DNA from: Chrysomallon squamiferum
Lineage: Eukaryota; Mollusca; Gastropoda; Neomphalida; Peltospiridae
Length of the DNA: 64,000 nt
Direction of reading: 5' to 3'
NCBI GenBank assembly: GCA_012295275.1
Contig: CM022674.1
Span: 8,642,260-8,706,259 of the forward strand
Part shown: positions 58,191-64,000 of the stretch, one piece after another
Position numbering within the stretch: the first letter of the stretch is position 1
Layout: the number at the start of each line of letters is the position of its first letter
The notes under the pieces: generated by a model
Told to the model about the DNA's origin: nothing
Seen by the model: only the letters and a program-made list of their open reading frames with translations
Database searches by the model: none
Program-made: the position numbers and the translations under genes

Positions 58191-61100
58191 TAATACAAAT
58201 GACTAATGAAATGATTATGGAAAATATTCAGTAAATTAAAATTACTTATTACAACTTAAAAATATATTGAACAGTTTTTATAATAAAATGGTAATGAAAA
58301 AGAGGTTAGTGAATTAAAAATAAAATTCAAAATGGGAGTAAAATTCCCCAATCAAAACTCTGAGATTAATAAACAAAACATAACAATAACTCTCCTTCCC
58401 TCTAAAGAATTAAAGCAAATTTAAATCTTTGATTACAAACTTTTCTTATGAACAGCTGGTTATTTTCCTAAAGCTGTAGATTTCTTACCAAGAGTCCTGT
58501 TTATCTTTTCATTTTGTTTTGTTATTTGTTGCTGTATTTTGTTCCTATATGAAGTGGCTAAAAGAAACATATTCCTGCAGATACTTAGTTTCACACACAC
58601 ACGTACACCTGCACACATACTGTAAATATACCAGTTTCATAATCATAAAGTGAGTTAAATATATGTCCTTAAAAATGAAATGGAGTTTTAAAAAATAAAA
58701 AAATAAACATAATAATAAAAACAATAATAATAACAACTAAAAAATAACTTGTTATAAACAAGAGTTTTAATGTTATTATGGCCAAAATTTAGTTTGCAGC
58801 ATAGTGAAATACAACAGTGCTTACGTGTTATTTTAACTGAGTTAGTTTAACTAATTTGTGCAAAAGCAGGCTGAAAGAAAAAGAAAGATTATAGAGATAT
58901 GTGTAATGTAGACATAAAACTGCACGAGACAGGCAGATAGATGGACACAGTGAGAGGTTCATACACAGAGAGAATGAAAAATAATGAAAACAAGGTAACA
59001 AAAAAGAAAAGAAAGTTTTGAATATTTGTGAATTAATTAAAAAAAAACAAAAAAAAAAACATAACATTTTACAAACTTGTCAGGAACTGGTGGAGGTGAG
59101 ATGTTTTAAAGTTTAGACATTTAATCCCATACAAAGACCAATCAAAGTTTTATACTTTTTATTTATTTTAATTTATTAGTTATTATGGAATTTGAAAAAA
59201 TCTTTCTGGTGCTTTTTCTTTTTTCTTTTTCTTCTTTTTTCATAATTATAAATATTACTTTGCTTGTATCAGAGATATTGTCAATGTGATAGACTGCATA
59301 CATTTTTTCATTTTATCATGAACTGAAATTCACTAAGTGATCATTTTATTAATAATAAATTTATTTTGAACAACACCAGATAGCTAATTATTATCTGATA
59401 ACCAGTCATAATTATTTTTATTTCTAGGATTTCTGATACATTTTATTTCTACAGGTCCTAATTTCTTTTACTTCTTTAGAATCAACATTTTATTTTATTA
59501 CATTTAAATCTAACAAACATGTTTCTGTAGAAATTTGTTTTTGTAAAGCATCTCATCTCCTCACAGTTCATTATCTAACAACATTTACCACTGACTTATT
59601 CAGAAGAACAAAATCGTCTATATCTCAGATAGCGAGTTTCTCTATCATAATCATATCTGAAACACTGACAAACATAGCATTCACTTATTACTTTAAACTT
59701 TAATATTTTTTAATAATTACAAAACAAGTAAACAGCTAATTTTTATATTCATCTACATGATATAAAACAGTTTGAAAATGTGTATGATGATAAATTTGTT
59801 ACACAAATATAATCATTTTACCTACAGCTTCATCTGGAATAAAGGTGAATAAATATTTAACTGTATAAACAATTTGCTATAATCAAACTGGAATATGATA
59901 AAAATACACAGATTTAAAATAAAATATTACAGTTTGTTAATTGATACATTTTCAAATAAAGCTCCCAATGTACTAATAAAAGAAAAAGAAAATACCTTTG
60001 TTTTAAATGAAAACAAAGAATAAAATGATAATGTAAGCATGAATAAAATGGCAAAGCTTGCAAAAAATGCAAACACCAAACTCTTGAAGTTTTAAATATT
60101 AGCCAAACCAAACTAAGCATACATTTGTGAAAAGCAAACAAAAGCATTATTTCAGAGTGAATAGACATATTCACAATATTTAAATTAAATAAATATTAAT
60201 TTTATAATAAAAATTACTGTTTAAAAATAAATAAAAATGCAATTAAAAAATTGTGTTATATTAAAATAATAATAATAATAGTAATAATAAATAAATAAAT
60301 AAAACAATTAAATTAGATAAATATTAATTTTATATTAAAAATAAATGTTTAAATGAAATAAAAATACCATTAAAAAATTAAAGTAAATTAAAAATTAAAA
60401 CTAACTAACTAACTAAATAAAACAAATATTGAAATAAATAAAATAAACACATCCTTAAAATAACACAGCACTTTAAAACACTACAAATTACCTCTCTATT
60501 TCTCTGCAGTTCTTTAAGTGAACGATCCAGGTACTGTTTGTCCTGTGTAAGTGAATCGATACGATCCTGAAGTCGAGAATTCTCTTCCTCGAGGAACTTG
60601 GTTCGAATCTGCAACATGGAAAGAGTCCGTGAACGATCTCGCAGAGCTTCCTCCATCTCTGTCAGCCTGCAAGTAATCAACTGACCTGAAAGAATCATTG
60701 CAACAATTGTCACAGTGCAGACAAAAACACTCAACAGTGAAATGTAACACCAGGCGGGATACTGTTATTATCACACGTGCACAGGTTAAATTAACAAACA
60801 AACTACAGGTAAATATAATCTTACACTGAACAGTTATTTCAATAATAAATAAATAAGTAAATAAACAATAAATAGTTTGTGTGTTTTCATTTCCATTATA
60901 GATTAATAAATAAATGAACAAAAATATTTTAAAATCCTCATTTCTTGTTACAGTATTCTGACTTTGTCAATATCTAACAAAAGGTTTGAATTAAGAATTA
61001 TAAATAGACAGATGCACAGACTAAACAGAGATTTCATTAATAAAGTTTCAGACAAAAATGGATGTCTTACTTTTCTGAAAGGAATGATAATGGATATTAA

Positions 61101-61360
61101 TCAATATAATACAATTTAGAAATGAACAAGGGGAAAAGTTAAATGAACAAAATTATTAAACAAAAGACGATACTGTCATTAATAGCCACAACCAAAGCAG
61201 AAACATCAGTTATAAGGTAAACAGAAAAACAAGCAAAGATATAAAAATAAAAACAAGAGGAAACAATAAATCATTGTTAAGAATAAATAAATGAACATGA
61301 TTTTAACTTGATATGCAGCAATCCAGCATGGTATTTTCCCACTGTAAGAAAATCTTGTAG

Positions 61361-61410
<50 letters not shown>

Positions 61411-64000
61411 GAAGAATTACAAGGTAAAAATTACTATTAAAGGAGAAACTGAAGTGAATTATGTCCTAAATCATTTATGTTTTAATTTATTATAGATAGA
61501 TAATGGAATTAATTTTCATCATAATTTTATATTAATTATGTAATCTTTCTGTAATAAAAGTATAACAGACTATCAGTTTAAATAACATTTTTAATAATGT
61601 CTTTTACAAATACAGAAAAACATTTTATTCATAACAGCACTGGGATGCTGACTTCAGTTCAAACGAAGAAGTAAATATGTGAACATGTCATTATTTGGTG
61701 ATTTTTCCAAGCATGCTCGTGTGATCCTAGTTAGTGGTGTGATATCTGCAGTTATTTAAAAAAACAGACTAGTTTTTCTCTGCCAGTAAACAATTTGATG
61801 AGGTGAGTTTATTTTATGTTTCAGTAACTTTCAACTTAGGTCATATACATATTTATAACTTTATCCATTCATTATTTTCAGTATGCATGTTGCTATTATT
61901 CAGTCGTTTTCTTTTTAAATTATATAAATTATTTGTTAAATAAATCTGTAAATCTGGATACACTTAAAAAATTACTAAAATTAAAGAGATTTTTTTTTTA
62001 AATTTTATATATTTATTTATTATTTTATTATTATTTTTAATTTTTTTGGAATTCTGTGATTAATATGAATTATAAAAAAATATATGTATACTAATGTCAA
62101 AGTTATTTTGTAGAAATAAGAAATTTGTAATGGCACATCATCTTGTTCCATCAGTAGTTATTAGGAAGGAAAGACATAAAATATGTGTGTACTTTTCAGA
62201 ATATGGTTATTTTCTTTTTCTTTTATTTTTTAATTTTAATTTTAATTTTAATTTTTTTTTAAGGTTAACTCTTTTAACAAACTATTTCCATGCTGCATTT
62301 TTGCTAAATATACATGCACTACTTAAGTGAAAAAAATGTGTTATGTTTAAATATATTAATTTGTTTATACAGTATTATGTGAAATGTTAGATATTTTAGT
62401 AATTCATTAATTGACATAACAATATTGTCATGCATAATAACAATCATTTAACAAAGAAGAAAATAAAATCAAATAACCAATCATTATTAAAATATCTTAC
62501 CGTATACATATATATTAAATATTTTGTCAAACATTATACATACCTTGTAAATATTTTTATTGATGTGAAAACAAATGGAATAAAAATAGCATTCAAAGAA
62601 AAAACAAACATATTGTGAACAATACATGTGAAAATTGTTCATTTCATGCAATTTATAAACAGTTCTACCTCATACGTCAAGTATGATAACAATGACAAGC
62701 CTGAAAGAGGACAGAAATAAAAGACACACAGAAAATTAACATTATAATTAACAGGATAATTACTAATATTTGTAATTAATGTAATAATTATATCTTTTAA
62801 TATACTTTATGTAATATGATTTTCATTTAAAAACAATAATTATTTATTAAATGTCTAACAATATCAGTAAAGTCTAATATTAATTAGACATTATAATAGT
62901 TCTGTGAAATAATGAAAAAAAGGTTTAATAACATTGAGTTGTTAAAATGTACATGTAATGCACATAATTGTTATTAATGTTTTATTAAACTAATTATAGT
63001 AATTAGAAATATATCATAAACCAACAGTTCAGAAAAAAGAAATATAAAATTAATGAAACATTTTAAGCTGAAGAATGAAAATGTACAAAGAATTAAATAG
63101 AAAGCAAAGAATGTATTAATTGAAGCTAAATGAATTCAAAGAACCAGACTGAATTTTAGTTCAATTTGACACTATTTGCCTTACATTATAATTTTTTTTT
63201 TACTAACACTGTGTAACAATTAAACAACATTGTATAATACAAGGAATTATAGATTATTTTTCTAATTGTGTAAAAGGATTAATATATCTCACTACTAAAA
63301 GTATAAAAACTTAAATATATATTTTTTTAATATGTTTACAAAGCTGGATATAAAATTTAAAAATTACAATTACTTCATATCAAACAGCAGAAAGGCATTA
63401 TCTCTGTGCTGCAGAAGAGGTTTATCTGTTCAGATATTTAATTTTGGTATATTTTGGTATGTATGTATGTATGTATGGTGCAGGTCTGCCTGTCTCTGTG
63501 TACATATTTCAGGTGAACACACTTGAAAATGATGACACTTACTGAGTGATAAGACCACGTTTTTCCTGTAGTAAATGTTTGTAGTTGATGTCCATCTTTT
63601 CCTTCCACTCCAGCTCTTTCCGCAGTGTTGCTCGTGTCAGCTGAAGATCCTCGTCAACTAGTGACATCTGTTCCTGAAACCGAGATCTTTCCTGGGTGTA
63701 GAATTCTCTGAAATATAAATAAAAATAAAGTACATACTGACAATGAGCCATAAATTACATAAATTCGTTTTTCTTAAGTGGTCTATGAGGTAATCATCAA
63801 AATCTTAATAATTTTGTTGCAGATCTTATAATTGGTGTTCCAAGGAGAAATGATAGCATGAGTCATCAGCTACCTGTCATTACTTCAAAATGCTACTGAG
63901 TCAAAAAAGAAATTACCTTGCTCTTAATAATTTTTCTTTAGTTCTGTGTTTTCTGTCCATGTACCTCTGCTGGTCAAAGCTGTGTTTTTCATTGTTTGTG
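57597..64000 (-). CDS. Unidentified coiled-coil protein, C-terminal part (4 exons, runs off the window)
   Basis: Minus-strand exons 63917->64000, 63543-63707, 60492-60666 and 57597-57833 join in consistent phases to 219 residues plus stop. Three exons form one long, highly charged heptad-type helix (e.g. KHRTKEKLLRAREFYTQERS, LRKELEWKEKMDINYKHLLQ, LQDRIDSLTQDKQYLDRSLK). The last exon is a polar, Ser/Asn-rich, disordered tail ending MEDEYDA. Coiled-coil plus acidic tail suggests a cytoskeletal, centrosomal or scaffold protein, but I do not recognise the family, and more N-terminal exons lie beyond 64000. There is no signal peptide or membrane segment in the visible part. It is transcribed in the same direction as the espin gene, which lies downstream of it. 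Confidence 0.82.
57834..60491 (-). other. Intron of the coiled-coil gene (2.66 kb)
   Basis: AT-rich; holds (TA)n at 58152-58188 and A-rich tracts (59035-59060, 60260-60300). No further exon was recognised. Both flanking junctions are phase 0. Confidence 0.7.
58152..58188. repeat. (TA)n microsatellite
   Basis: About 18 TA units. Confidence 0.95.
60492..60666 (-). CDS. Coiled-coil gene, penultimate exon
   Basis: Acceptor TTACTTGCAG before 60666 (phase 2), donor GAG|GTAATT at 60491 (phase 0). Encodes LTEMEEALRDRSRTLSMLQI and on to SLKELQRNRE: continuous heptads with Leu/Ile at core positions. Confidence 0.88.
60667..63542 (-). other. Intron of the coiled-coil gene (2.88 kb)
   Basis: AT-rich, with (AAT)n at 61361-61406 and TATG units at 63461-63475. 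No exon recognised. Confidence 0.7.
61361..61406. repeat. (AAT)n microsatellite
   Basis: About 15 AAT units. Confidence 0.95.
63543..63707 (-). CDS. Coiled-coil gene, internal exon
   Basis: Acceptor TATATTTCAG before 63707 and donor CA|GTAAGT at 63542; phase 2 on both sides, 165 bp. Encodes EFYTQERSRFQEQMSLVDED through LLQEKRGLIT. Strong charged coiled coil; the split final codon makes Gln with the next exon. Confidence 0.88.
63708..63916 (-). other. Short intron of the coiled-coil gene (209 bp)
   Basis: AT-rich, donor AAG|GTAATT and acceptor TTTCAG; nothing else seen. Confidence 0.8.
63917..64000 (-). CDS. Coiled-coil gene, exon cut by the window edge
   Basis: Donor CAAG|GTAATT at 63916, phase 2. 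The visible part encodes FDQQRYMDRKHRTKEKLLRA preceded by TNNEKHS. The exon continues beyond 64000. The frame is set by the phase match with the exon at 63543-63707. Confidence 0.78.

Noticed and set aside
60514-60921. 135-codon minus-strand ORF overlapping the coiled-coil exon
   Set aside because: It reads the exon at 60492-60666 in a wrong frame after crossing intron sequence. The chosen frame keeps heptads and matching splice phases.
57597-64000. Assignment of the coiled-coil gene to the JAKMIP family
   Set aside because: The remembered C-terminal pattern of that family does not match the visible residues, so no symbol was given.

Overview
The window is AT-rich animal nuclear DNA with spliced genes (GT-AG introns), many microsatellites and several kilobase-scale minisatellites. 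Gene architecture and protein content fit an invertebrate metazoan. The repeat load and A+T content would suit a mollusc or another lophotrochozoan, but that is inference and I cannot name a species. I saw no bacterial genes, CRISPR array, rRNA or tRNA.

Layout. (1) 1-5.1 kb: a tandem repeat, a DNA transposon copy with terminal inverted repeats of about 0.63 kb (1282-4102), and what looks like the first coding exon of an unidentified minus-strand gene (4968-5078) that leaves the window on the left. (2) 5.1-17.4 kb: repeats and non-coding DNA. It includes a sharply bounded CpG-retaining zone (about 9.62-13.93 kb), probably a promoter region, with a possible plus-strand signal-peptide exon at 9940. 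(3) 17.4-51.12 kb: a complete minus-strand espin-like gene. Ten coding exons join with consistent phases into an 840-residue protein with about nine ankyrin repeats, a low-complexity linker, a WH2-like motif and an actin-bundling module. A further exon probably carries 3' UTR. The 21-kb third intron and the 4.2-kb ninth intron hold the large minisatellites. (4) 50.6-53.25 kb: CpG-retaining promoter zone of the espin gene. (5) 53.3-57.5 kb: AT-rich intergenic DNA. (6) 57.6-64.0 kb: the last four exons of a second minus-strand gene, encoding an unidentified coiled-coil protein that continues past the right edge.

The espin gene is the best-supported content. Espins bundle actin filaments in microvilli and stereocilia. 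Ankyrin repeats bind partners such as class III myosins, WH2 binds actin monomer, and the C-terminal module bundles filaments. All three parts are visible here, but the extreme C-terminal segment known in vertebrate espins is absent.

The most unusual signal is architectural. Six of the nine espin coding-intron donors have a simple repeat starting within about 50 bp on the intron side. At exon 9 a 3.5-kb minisatellite of 24-bp units runs into the 5' splice site, whose own sequence looks like a diverged repeat unit.
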